Source: an uncultured Clostridia bacterium
GTDB lineage: Bacteria > Bacillota > Clostridia > TANB77 > CAG-508
NCBI GenBank assembly: GCA_944386365.1
Contig: CALXAT010000011.1
Location: 1 to 63,782 of the forward strand
Direction of reading: 5' to 3'
Length of the DNA: 63,782 nucleotides
Part shown: positions 39,166 to 47,236 of the stretch, one piece after another
How positions within the stretch are numbered: the first letter of the stretch is position 1
How the letters are laid out: each line of letters begins with the position of its first letter
The notes under the pieces: model-generated
Databases searched by the model: none
Told to the model about the DNA's origin: nothing
Seen by the model: the letters and a program-made list of their open reading frames with translations, nothing else
Program-made: the position numbers and the translations under genes

Positions 39166-39876
39166 ATGTTTTCAGCACTTTGTATTTCTGGTATTTTAGG
39201 ATTCATTGAATTTTTGAAATCCTCTGTTTTTTTAGTTGGATATATTTCTAGTAGTAATATATTCCCAGAACCTTTAACGTCTGAAGAAGAAAAACTCTAT
39301 CTAGAACAAATGAAAAATGGTGATGAAGAAGCTCGAAATATTTTAATTGAGCGAAACTTAAGATTAGTTGCACATATTTCTAAAAAATATTCCACGACAA
39401 ATGTTGAACAAGATGATTTAATTTCTATTGGTACAATTGGTCTCATTAAAGGAATCAATAGTTTTAATATAGATAAAGGTTCTAAGCTTTCTACATATGT
39501 TTCTAGATGTATTGATAATGAGATTTTAATGCATTTAAGAGCCACAAAAAAATTAGGTGCTGAAGTCTATCTAAATGAACCAATTGGAAAAGATAAAGAT
39601 GATAATGTCATTACCTTACAAGAAATTTTAGAAAATGACGAAAGAAATATTGAGGATACAGTCGATATCAAAATGAAAATTAAATTATTATATGAAAAAA
39701 TGAAATGTGTATTAAAAGATAGAGAAAAAACAATTTTAGAACTTCGATTTGGTCTTGGTGGTCATAAACCTAAAACACAACATGAAATTGCAAAAATGAT
39801 GGGAATTTCTCGTTCCTATGTTTCTAGAATCGAAACTAAAGCAATTGGAAAATTATCTAAAGAATTAAAAGATTAA
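39166..39876 (+). CDS. sigK: RNA polymerase sporulation sigma factor SigK, uninterrupted, with pro-sequence
   Basis: A protein of 236 residues. The N-terminal hydrophobic pro-region (about residues 1-30) with FLVGYISSSNIFPEPL matches pro-sigma-K and implies activation by SpoIVFB cleavage. Region 2 (NLRLVAHISKKY, DLISIGTIGLIKGI) and region 4 (TQHEIAKMMGISRSYVSRIETKA) are complete. The gene is continuous, so no skin-type element interrupts it here. Sigma-K directs late mother-cell genes. A GGAGGTG ribosome site precedes the ATG. Good evidence that the organism can sporulate. Confidence 0.96.
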   Translation: MFSALCISGILGFIEFLKSSVFLVGYISSSNIFPEPLTSEEEKLYLEQMKNGDEEARNILIERNLRLVAHISKKYSTTNVEQDDLISIGTIGLIKGINSFNIDKGSKLSTYVSRCIDNEILMHLRATKKLGAEVYLNEPIGKDKDDNVITLQEILENDERNIEDTVDIKMKIKLLYEKMKCVLKDREKTILELRFGLGGHKPKTQHEIAKMMGISRSYVSRIETKAIGKLSKELKD

Positions 39877-40000
39877 TTTAATTATGATTGCTTTTTATAA
39901 TTAATATAAAATAAAAAGAATAAGTATTTAGTATTTATCTAATTCTTATCCTTTTTTATTTTATAAATTTCTTTATCTTAGTGACTATCTATTTTTCAAA

Positions 40001-40978
40001 TTATATATTGGTATAATCTAATAGTTCTATTTTTGAACTTATAAACTCACTTCTTTCTTTCATATCTTTTGTTAATTCTGTAGATAAATATTTCTTATTA
40101 TCATCAGCAAAAACGGTAACAACATCTTGTTTTAGTTTGTCTTGTAATAATATTGCTCCTATAAGATTTGCTCCTGATGAAATTCCAACACCTAACCCTA
40201 ATTTTCTTGCTAATTTTCTTGCCATATTGATTGCATCATTATCATTAATCAGTATAATGTCTTTTTCCACAATCTCTTTATTTCTACTAAATATATCTGG
40301 AACAAAATCATCTCCTATTCCTTCTATTTTATGTTGTCCTATGATTTTTCCATTTGATAACATTGGCATTTTTTGAGGTTCTAGAGCCACTACTTTTATC
40401 TCATTATTTTTTTCTTTTAATCGTTTTCCTATTCCAATTAATGTTCCTCCTGTTCCTACTCCTGAAACAAATCCTCCCAAATCTTTTCCTTCCAGTTGTT
40501 CTAAAATTTCTTTTCCCGTTGTTTTATAATGTGCTACTATATTATCTTCATTCTCAAATTGATTTGCTAAAAATCCATTTAACTTTTTTGCTAATTTTTT
40601 TGCCTCTTCCACACATTTTATAAATCCACCTTCTTCTTTTGATACTAATGTTATATTGGCACCATATAATTTCATTAGTTCAATTCTTTCTTTACTTGCC
40701 CAGTTAGGCATAAAAATATATACAGGATGCTTATAATATGCTCCTAATGCTGATAAGGAAATTCCTGTATTACCACTTGTTGCCTCTATAATTGGCATAT
40801 TTTGTTTTAATATGCCTTTTTCTTTAGCATTTTTTATTATATAATAGGCTACTCTATCTTTTATACTACCTGTTACATTAAACATTTCTAATTTTGTATA
40901 TACAGAGGCTTCTTTTTCTTTATATCTGTATTTTATTTTTATCATCGGTGTATTTCCAATTAAAGTATTACTTTCCAT
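40001..40978 (-). CDS. cysK: Cysteine synthase-family PLP enzyme
   Basis: A protein of 325 residues. The lysine of NVTGSIKDRVA binds PLP; EATSGNTGISLS and GVGTGGTLIGIGK bind the substrate and phosphate. It fits O-acetylserine sulfhydrylase, although the close cystathionine beta-synthase-like group cannot be excluded. The ATG at 40978 is preferred since GGGAG is about eight bases upstream; an ATG six bases earlier is too close to it. It appears as a single-gene unit. Confidence 0.88.
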   Translation of the reverse strand: MESNTLIGNTPMIKIKYRYKEKEASVYTKLEMFNVTGSIKDRVAYYIIKNAKEKGILKQNMPIIEATSGNTGISLSALGAYYKHPVYIFMPNWASKERIELMKLYGANITLVSKEEGGFIKCVEEAKKLAKKLNGFLANQFENEDNIVAHYKTTGKEILEQLEGKDLGGFVSGVGTGGTLIGIGKRLKEKNNEIKVVALEPQKMPMLSNGKIIGQHKIEGIGDDFVPDIFSRNKEIVEKDIILINDNDAINMARKLARKLGLGVGISSGANLIGAILLQDKLKQDVVTVFADDNKKYLSTELTKDMKERSEFISSKIELLDYTNI

Positions 40979-41084
40979 AGGCATTCTCCCTTTCTTTGCT
41001 TTTTTATACTAGTATCTATTACTTTTATGTATTATATTCAAAAAAGTAATCCTAGGATACCATTCTTGAAAAAGGATAGAAAAA

Positions 41085-41117
41085 GAACCATACTTTACCT
41101 TTTATTGAGTATGGTTC
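41085..41117 (-). terminator. Terminator of the U32 peptidase gene
   Basis: GAACCATACT and AGTATGGTTC form a perfect ten-pair stem around a 13-base loop; on the minus strand a T-run follows. It lies seven bases after the stop. Confidence 0.9.
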
Positions 41118-41123
41118 ACTTTT

Positions 41124-42353
41124 TTATTTTTCTCTTCGAATTATCCAATCTTTTTCACATTTTATTGGTAATTTCATAAATACCTTTTGTCCTTTTACTC
41201 CTGGACTTACTGCTTCTATTTCTTCTTTTGTATCATAATCCCATAAGTTATCAATTGTAAATTTCACAGGTTCTAAGTGATATGGAATCAAAATTTCCAT
41301 TTTATCTCCCACTTGTAATTTGTTCTTTATTTCAATCAAAGATTTTTCTTCATCATATTCTACGACTTTGCCTCCAAATTCATATTTTTCGTTATATTGT
41401 CTTCCACCATATTCTTGTATATCTTTGTTATTTCTGTCATTAAAATAAAAGGTCGTTAATCCTCTAGTTTTCACTTTTTCTAATTCTTTTAAATATTTTG
41501 TATAATCATAATGTTCTGGATCCTTTTCATAATCATCAATTGCATTTCTATATGTGCCAATAACACTTGCTAAATAATATTCTGTTTTTAGTCTTCCTTC
41601 TATTTTTAAACTATCAACACCCATATCGATAATTTCCGGGATTTCTTTTATTAAGCATAAGTCTTTTGAAGAAAAAATACTGGTTCCATATTCACTGGTT
41701 TCAATTGGCATGAGTTCCCCTGGATTATTTTTTTCTTCAGCATATAAATTATATGACCATCTACAACTTTGTGCACAATCTCCTAAATTAGCACTTCTAC
41801 ATGCCATAAAATCACTTAAGAAACATCTTCCTGAAAACGCAAAACAAATAGCTCCATGAATAAATATCTCAATTTCCATTCCTTCTGGCTTATTTTCCAT
41901 AATATATTTTAATTGTTCTTTATTCATTTCCCTTGCCATGATCATTCTTTTAGCACCATTATGATACCAAAAATTTGCTGCATGTAAGCTTACAATATTA
42001 GCTTGTGTACTAACATTTATTTTCACACTTGGTGCATATTGTTTTAATATATCGATAACACCACCATCTGCCGCAATAATGCCATCTGGTTTTAGTATTT
42101 CTAATTTTTTTGCCATTTCTATGATTTCATCATATTTTTCATCCCAAGCAAAAATATTCAAAGTTACATACACTTTTTTTCCTAAACTATGTGCATATTT
42201 TATTGTTTTTTCTAAATCATCATCTTTCATATCTGCTCTTGTTCTTAAAGATAGTGATGATGTTCCACAATATACTGCATCTGCTCCATACAAGAATGCA
42301 ATTTTTGCTTTTTCATAAGAACCTGCTGGTGCTAATAATTCTACTTTTTTCAT
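41124..42353 (-). CDS. Peptidase U32 family, TrhP-like tRNA hydroxylation protein
   Basis: A protein of 409 residues. It begins KKVELLAPAGSYEKAKIAFLYGADAVYCG and has SGRCFLSDFMACRSANLGDCAQSCRW, the four-cysteine region typical of the family. Related proteins (TrhP) prepare 5-hydroxyuridine at position 34 of tRNA with help from prephenate. A TrmR-like methyltransferase, which acts next in that pathway, lies about 1.3 kb upstream on the same strand; in Bacillus those genes are neighbours. Here they are separated by an inserted foreign gene. The ATG at 42353 has AAAGGAA upstream. Confidence 0.85.
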   Translation of the reverse strand: MKKVELLAPAGSYEKAKIAFLYGADAVYCGTSSLSLRTRADMKDDDLEKTIKYAHSLGKKVYVTLNIFAWDEKYDEIIEMAKKLEILKPDGIIAADGGVIDILKQYAPSVKINVSTQANIVSLHAANFWYHNGAKRMIMAREMNKEQLKYIMENKPEGMEIEIFIHGAICFAFSGRCFLSDFMACRSANLGDCAQSCRWSYNLYAEEKNNPGELMPIETSEYGTSIFSSKDLCLIKEIPEIIDMGVDSLKIEGRLKTEYYLASVIGTYRNAIDDYEKDPEHYDYTKYLKELEKVKTRGLTTFYFNDRNNKDIQEYGGRQYNEKYEFGGKVVEYDEEKSLIEIKNKLQVGDKMEILIPYHLEPVKFTIDNLWDYDTKEEIEAVSPGVKGQKVFMKLPIKCEKDWIIRREK

Positions 42354-42501
42354 TATTCTATTTCCTTTCATAAATACTTTTATATTTTCTTATTTAAAAT
42401 TTTATTATCCTTACCTAATTTATATAAGATTACTATATCTTACAACATAACTATTATATAATCTAAATATTCTTATGTCAATCTCTCAAATAGAGATTAT
42501 G

Positions 42502-42530
42502 TTTACTTTTTGTCCATTTTTTGGTATAAT
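42502..42530 (+). promoter_or_regulatory. Promoter before the RelA/SpoT-domain gene
   Basis: TTTACT, 17 bases, TATAAT with an extended TGG. About 45 bases before the gene's AAAGGAG site. Its AT-rich composition matches the host, unlike the gene. Confidence 0.6.
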
Positions 42531-42580
42531 AAATATATGTAATTATGTGTTTTTGTCAAATAAAAGAAAGGAGTATAAAT

Positions 42581-43540
42581 ATGACAGACAAATTATTACT
42601 GGAGGGAAAAATTGTCTCATCTGCAAAAGATTTGACATTCCCAAACCTCACAGAGTACATTGAATCCTTGCACTCCTTAAAGGAGATCGAGGATAAATAT
42701 GTATCGGCACTCAGAAAAGAGGGAACGATTTATCATCGGTTGTATGCCAATAAGCTGATTGAATATCAGCAGGCGGTACGCAATTTTGATAATCTGTTTC
42801 TGCTTGAAAGTGATTTTCTGAAGCTCAAACGGCATTTATTTGAGTTAAAGGAAACAGAAGAAATTGCATTGCCCATATCTTTGACAAAAAGGAGAAAGAA
42901 TTTCATTGGATTAAATGAAAAAATCCGACTTACCTTATTAAAGGCGTTGGATAATCCATATGATAAAACTGCATCCCTGTCTCAGATATTGGACACTTTA
43001 GGATTTCGAATCATCATTGGGAATCGGAATAATGGTTCTCAAGATGAACAAAATTCTGTAGATACATGTTATCTGATCCTGAATGCGGTTATCATGTTCT
43101 TTATTGACTTAGGCTACACACCTGTGGAGTTGAATTTTAATAAAGAAGATTTTAACCATGCAGATCATCCTGATGTCGTGCTTCCTAGCAATACAGCAAC
43201 TGTTTTGCCAGGGTTTAAACTATATGTGAAAGACTATGTCAAATATCCCAAAAAGAATGGATATCAGTCACTCCATGTAGTTTTCAAGACAGACACCGGC
43301 TTGTCCTTTGAAATTCAGATTCGCACACATGCTATGCATTACCGTGCTGAGTTTGAAAAGGCCAACCATGATGGTTATAATTATGAAAAGTACAAGAGCG
43401 TAAAAATCATCTTTGATCCTCTTAAGACTAATATCATGGGCTATAAGGCAATCCTTGATTCGAACAAAAAACTGATTATCATGGATCAAATTGGTCTTAC
43501 TTCATCAGACATTGCCGATCCTTTCAATGTGATCTTTTAG
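42581..43540 (+). CDS. RelA/SpoT-domain (p)ppGpp synthetase-like protein, foreign composition
   Basis: A protein of 319 residues. A RelA/SpoT synthetase domain is shown by ILDTLGFRIII, YPKKNGYQSLHVV and EIQIRTHAMH near residues 145-255. No hydrolase, TGS or ACT domain is present, so it is a small alarmone-synthetase-like protein; a toxic nucleotide-modifying role as in toxSAS proteins is possible. Base composition is clearly higher in G+C than neighbours, with CTG, GAG, CAG and three CGG codons (codons 53, 84 and 149) that are otherwise almost absent. It is in the opposite direction to its neighbours. This indicates recent transfer. If CGG is not read normally in this host, the gene may be poorly translated. 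Confidence 0.85.
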   Translation: MTDKLLLEGKIVSSAKDLTFPNLTEYIESLHSLKEIEDKYVSALRKEGTIYHRLYANKLIEYQQAVRNFDNLFLLESDFLKLKRHLFELKETEEIALPISLTKRRKNFIGLNEKIRLTLLKALDNPYDKTASLSQILDTLGFRIIIGNRNNGSQDEQNSVDTCYLILNAVIMFFIDLGYTPVELNFNKEDFNHADHPDVVLPSNTATVLPGFKLYVKDYVKYPKKNGYQSLHVVFKTDTGLSFEIQIRTHAMHYRAEFEKANHDGYNYEKYKSVKIIFDPLKTNIMGYKAILDSNKKLIIMDQIGLTSSDIADPFNVIF

Positions 43541-43576
43541 TGTGACTCATCTGTCACCAAAGTTCATATGTTTGAC

Positions 43577-43608
43577 AAAAGCTCCTGGGTCATTTCTCAG
43601 GAGCTTTT
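43577..43608 (+). terminator. Terminator of the RelA/SpoT-domain gene
   Basis: AAAAGCTCCTG and CAGGAGCTTTT form a perfect 11-pair stem with a ten-base loop. The more GC-rich stem resembles the composition of the foreign gene and probably arrived with it. Confidence 0.88.
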
Positions 43609-43623
43609 CATTTATATTTTTTT

Positions 43624-44217
43624 CTATTTTATTCTGCTAACAGCTAATCCATCTCCAACCTCTAGAATTTCTGTTTCTAGATCTGGATTTTCACTAACTT
43701 CTTTTATATACTCTCTTAGATTTCTTACAGCCGTTCTTTGTTTATGTTTATTATAATCGCTCATAACATATCCCTTATATAAAATATTATCTGCAAATAT
43801 AATACCATCTTTATTGATCATTCTTAAGGCTTCCTTTAGAAAAAATGGATATTTTCCCTTAGCAGCATCTATAAATACCACATCATAATGCTCTTTTAAA
43901 GTTGGTAAAATTTCAACAGCATCGCCTTCATAAATGTTTATCTTATTTTCTACTTCTGCTAATTGGATATTTATTCTTGCTTCCTTTACTCTTTCTTCTT
44001 CTCTTTCAATGGTATCAATGACACCATTTTCTGATAAAAATTCTGTAAAACATATTGCAGAATAACCAACCGCTGTACCAATTTCCAATATTCGGTTAGG
44101 TTTATTTTTACTTAAATACTTTTCAATTACTGCTAATGTTTCATCCATAATAATCGGAATATGTTCTTCTAATGCCTTTTGCTTTATTTTCTCTAGTACT
44201 ACTTTATTCATTTTCAA
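43624..44217 (-). CDS. O-methyltransferase, TrmR-like
   Basis: A protein of 197 residues with SAM motif LEIGTAVGYSA, acidic loop DTIERE, metal-binding FIDAAKGKYPFF and FADNILYKG. These fit the Mg-dependent COMT-like family to which TrmR (tRNA 5-hydroxyuridine methyltransferase) belongs. A TrhP-like U32 gene follows about 1.3 kb further downstream, which favours the tRNA wobble-uridine role. Alternative: a small-molecule O-methyltransferase. Confidence 0.82.
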   Translation of the reverse strand: MKMNKVVLEKIKQKALEEHIPIIMDETLAVIEKYLSKNKPNRILEIGTAVGYSAICFTEFLSENGVIDTIEREEERVKEARINIQLAEVENKINIYEGDAVEILPTLKEHYDVVFIDAAKGKYPFFLKEALRMINKDGIIFADNILYKGYVMSDYNKHKQRTAVRNLREYIKEVSENPDLETEILEVGDGLAVSRIK

Positions 44218-44259
44218 CTTCCTTTCCTCTACAATGCTTCAACTTTTTTATCCTATCTT

Positions 44260-46200
44260 CTAACGATCTATCTCTGCTTCTTTTTTTCTTAATTCTCTAG
44301 CCATATTTTTTAAAGTAGATATTGGCACATCATATTCTACAATCTCATATACCTCATCTGGTGTATACCCTCCTTTTAATAATGCTTGTGCATCTTCTTG
44401 TATTTTCAACTGTTCCTTTTCCAAGTTTTCATTTCCTTTTATATATTTTGCTTTTACAAGGGTTATAGTTTTTAATGTAACACCACTTTTTTTCATACTA
44501 TTAAATATTTGCTTTACAGTTTTTCCTTCTCCTAATAATTCTTTTATTTCTTTCCTTTGAATTTTCTTTTGATATTTTTGTTCTTTTTCCTCTTTTTTCT
44601 TATATACACCTTTTATTCTTTTAACCGTTTTGGTTACCTCATGTCCATCTGTTAATGTTTTTTGCATTTCTACAATTCTTTTTCTTTCGTCTGGTGATAA
44701 ATCTGATATATTACTATATTTTATTAATTCTTCATATGCTTTTTCTCTATTGTATAAAATTTCGTATAATTTTGTAATTAAAAATACGGACCTTGCTCTA
44801 TCTATAAATGTTTCTAAATTTTTTATAATATCTGGTAGTTCTTCTTTACTAATTTCTCCTTTATTCAATCTTGAAATAATTTCTTTGCTATATTCTCTTT
44901 GTTTTATACTAGATTGTTGTTTTTCTTCTCTTTCTTTTTCTTCTCTCTCATCAAAAAATGCTTCCATTTTTTGATCAGCTTCTATATCTTGCCTTGTTTT
45001 AGATATCTCATCTAAAACCTGCCCATAGCCTTCAGCTGTTAGTGAAGGTTCTGTATCAATATATCTTTCTAAAGTATGTATTTTTTGAGATTTATCTCCT
45101 GTCATCAAAGATTTCATATCTGTTAATTCTATTAAACTTTTTTCAAAATTCGGATATTTTCTTGCTTCTGCTATTTTTCCTTTTATACTTTTTTTTGTTA
45201 AAGTCCCATATACAAAATCTTTTTGTAATTGCTCTATAAATTCTTTTCTTTTTTCTTCTGTATAATTTCCCTGCTTTGCCTTTTTCAGTTGCTTTTTTTG
45301 TTGTTTTCGCTTAATAATATTTTTTACTGCTTCTAGTCTTTTTTGTACTTCTATGTTTGTTCCTACATCTGAATTTTCTATAATTTTTTCTAATGTTTTC
45401 TTTTCTCCCTCTAGGTCTCCATTATCTTTTTGAATTTTTGCCAAATACCACAATCCTATTTCATTTTTATCATCCAAATTCAAAAGATCTTCCACTTCTT
45501 CTTTTGCGCTTTTTTCTTCTCCTATGATGTATAAAGATTTTACTAGTTTTTCTCTTGCAATAATTTCTTCTGGATAACTTACAATAATAGACTCAGCTAT
45601 TCCTTTTATTTTTGTATATGTTTCTCTAGATACTTCTTCTAAAATCTTTTCTTTACTAGAGTTTATTCCTTTTTTCTCTAAAGCCCCTTGTTTCTTTTCT
45701 GCAGTTTTTAAAATATTTCTTTCTAAAAAAGCTATTTCTTTGTATGCTTTTTGCTTTTTTATCATTTCTTGAGAAATGGGTATATTTTGTTGCTTATGCT
45801 CTAATATCTCTAATCTTGCTTTTAATGCTTGATTATTGGGTTCTTGTTCTAATATTTTTTTTACATATTCAATTGCCTTCTCGTAGTTGCCTGACTTTTC
45901 CTCAATTAATGCTAATCCATTTAAAAAGCCTTTTTCTTCTGTTTTTCCTACTAATTCTTTTCCTATTTTTCTTGCATTTTCTATTTCTTTTAAATTTATA
46001 TATACATACATTAAATCAATACGCAAGGTAATATCATTTGGTGTTATTGCTAATGCTTTTTCTAAATTTTCTTTTAATTGCATATTGATTTTTCTTCTTT
46101 TATTCCAATTCTTTTCCGTCTTTTGTTTTTTATTAAGTTTAAATATAATTGAACGATATATTCTAATTTGCTTTTTTTCATTTACATCCATTTGTTTCAT
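44260..46200 (-). CDS. TPR-like helical repeat protein of 646 residues
   Basis: A soluble, almost fully helical protein. Residues 40-300 hold TPR-type repeats (for example NYEKAIEYVKKILEQEPNNQALKARLEIL). A highly charged middle part with coiled coil at 310-420 is followed by short HTH-like segments at the C-terminus (KTVKQIFNSMKKSGVTLKTI; YTPDEVYEIVEYDVPISTLKNMA). The last feature recalls the C-terminus of the 916-residue protein at 11125-13875. No enzyme motif is visible. Likely a scaffold or regulator; function not known. Confidence 0.75.
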   Translation of the reverse strand: MKQMDVNEKKQIRIYRSIIFKLNKKQKTEKNWNKRRKINMQLKENLEKALAITPNDITLRIDLMYVYINLKEIENARKIGKELVGKTEEKGFLNGLALIEEKSGNYEKAIEYVKKILEQEPNNQALKARLEILEHKQQNIPISQEMIKKQKAYKEIAFLERNILKTAEKKQGALEKKGINSSKEKILEEVSRETYTKIKGIAESIIVSYPEEIIAREKLVKSLYIIGEEKSAKEEVEDLLNLDDKNEIGLWYLAKIQKDNGDLEGEKKTLEKIIENSDVGTNIEVQKRLEAVKNIIKRKQQKKQLKKAKQGNYTEEKRKEFIEQLQKDFVYGTLTKKSIKGKIAEARKYPNFEKSLIELTDMKSLMTGDKSQKIHTLERYIDTEPSLTAEGYGQVLDEISKTRQDIEADQKMEAFFDEREEKEREEKQQSSIKQREYSKEIISRLNKGEISKEELPDIIKNLETFIDRARSVFLITKLYEILYNREKAYEELIKYSNISDLSPDERKRIVEMQKTLTDGHEVTKTVKRIKGVYKKKEEKEQKYQKKIQRKEIKELLGEGKTVKQIFNSMKKSGVTLKTITLVKAKYIKGNENLEKEQLKIQEDAQALLKGGYTPDEVYEIVEYDVPISTLKNMARELRKKEAEIDR

Positions 46201-46340
46201 ATTTTTATCCTCATTATATAAATTTTATTTATCTATTTTTCCTTAGTATATACTATTCTTTTTAATTAAGCAAGTTATTATAGAAAATGCCTTATAACTA
46301 GCATATTCTCATCTTATCTGTCAACAATTTTTATTATATA

Positions 46341-46373
46341 AAAAGAGCCAAGTTGTATAAAACTGGCTCTTTC
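46341..46373 (-). terminator. Terminator of the Cys-rich gene
   Basis: AAAGAGCCA and TGGCTCTTT form a nine-pair stem with T-runs after it on the minus strand. It lies five bases past the stop. Confidence 0.88.
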
Positions 46374-46377
46374 TACT

Positions 46378-46599
46378 TCAACTCTTCTCCTGAAATATCT
46401 TGCACATTGCATGATACTCACATTTGGTACACTTCCCATTGCACATAGGACACATCATCCTAGATGTACAATTTAAACAATCTAACTTTTGACAATAAAT
46501 ATAGGGACAAGTATCTACATTACAGTCTTCGCAGTTGTTATCTGGGTTTAATGAACACCTCCGTTGAATTTCGGAGGTAGTTTCTATGTTCTTTGTCAT
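46378..46599 (-). CDS. Cys-rich 73-residue protein containing an in-frame CGG
   Basis: Not recognised. It has 13 cysteines, mostly as CxxC or Cx4-5C pairs (CEDCNVDTC, CPMCNGKCTKC), and probably binds zinc or iron-sulfur clusters. The ATG at 46599 has AAGGAGGG seven bases upstream. Codon 13 is CGG (46561-46563), the only native in-frame CGG I found outside the five frameshift genes. The zero frame gives the Cys-rich protein; a +1 shift there would end after four codons. The CGG lies in a hairpin (CCTCCG pairs with CGGAGG, eight-base loop), and CCTCC could also pair with the ribosome site. Confidence 0.7.
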   Translation of the reverse strand: MTKNIETTSEIQRRCSLNPDNNCEDCNVDTCPYIYCQKLDCLNCTSRMMCPMCNGKCTKCEYHAMCKIFQEKS

Positions 46600-46644
46600 A
46601 GCCATCCCTCCTTGTGCATATTTTTTTCTATTATATATGCAATT

Positions 46645-47220
46645 TTAATTTATGTCAATCTTTTTTTGTTGAAACAATTTATCATTTAATTTTTGATAAA
46701 TGGGTACCATTTTGGGTTCATTCGTTACCTCTATTGCCTTATCAATATCTATCCATTTTACGCCACTGTTTTCATCCTCTTTGATTTTAAGTGGTTCATT
46801 TTCATCAGCTTCTAATAAATAAGAACAATCTAAATGTAGATGAGATGGTACAAATTTTCCTCTTTTGATATGACAATCTACTGTCACAATTTCTAAACTA
46901 TAAATTCCATCACTTAATACTTTTAAATTTTTTAACCCTGATTCTTCTTGGGCTTCTTTTAATGCAACATGTAATAAATTATCATCTCCATCGCTATGAC
47001 CACCTGTCCAAGCCCAAGATTGATAAATATTATGATAAATCATTAATACTTTTGTTCTTTCTTTGTTGACAATCCAACTAGAAGCTGTAAAATGACACAT
47101 TTTATTTTCCCTTGTTAAAACATTTTCAAATGTATTCATATATTCTAACATCATTTCTTTATCTACTCGTTCTTGCTCATTAAATGGTATAAAATTTTCT
47201 ATTTGTTCTTTTAATCCCAT
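46645..47220 (-). CDS. NUDIX hydrolase
   Basis: A protein of 191 residues. The NUDIX box is GGHSDGDDNLLHVALKEAQEESGL (spaced here for its key residues G, E, E, E): the REUxEE core is KEAQEES, with Asp where the first Glu of the box is usual. It should hydrolyse a nucleoside diphosphate linked to another group. The substrate is unknown. It lies 16 bases after typA's stop-proximal side and is read in the same direction as typA. Confidence 0.85.
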   Translation of the reverse strand: MGLKEQIENFIPFNEQERVDKEMMLEYMNTFENVLTRENKMCHFTASSWIVNKERTKVLMIYHNIYQSWAWTGGHSDGDDNLLHVALKEAQEESGLKNLKVLSDGIYSLEIVTVDCHIKRGKFVPSHLHLDCSYLLEADENEPLKIKEDENSGVKWIDIDKAIEVTNEPKMVPIYQKLNDKLFQQKKIDIN

Positions 47221-47236
47221 TTCAAAATCCTCTTTC

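Noticed and set aside
39166..39876. SigK interrupted by a skin element
   Set aside because: The frame is continuous with both sigma regions.
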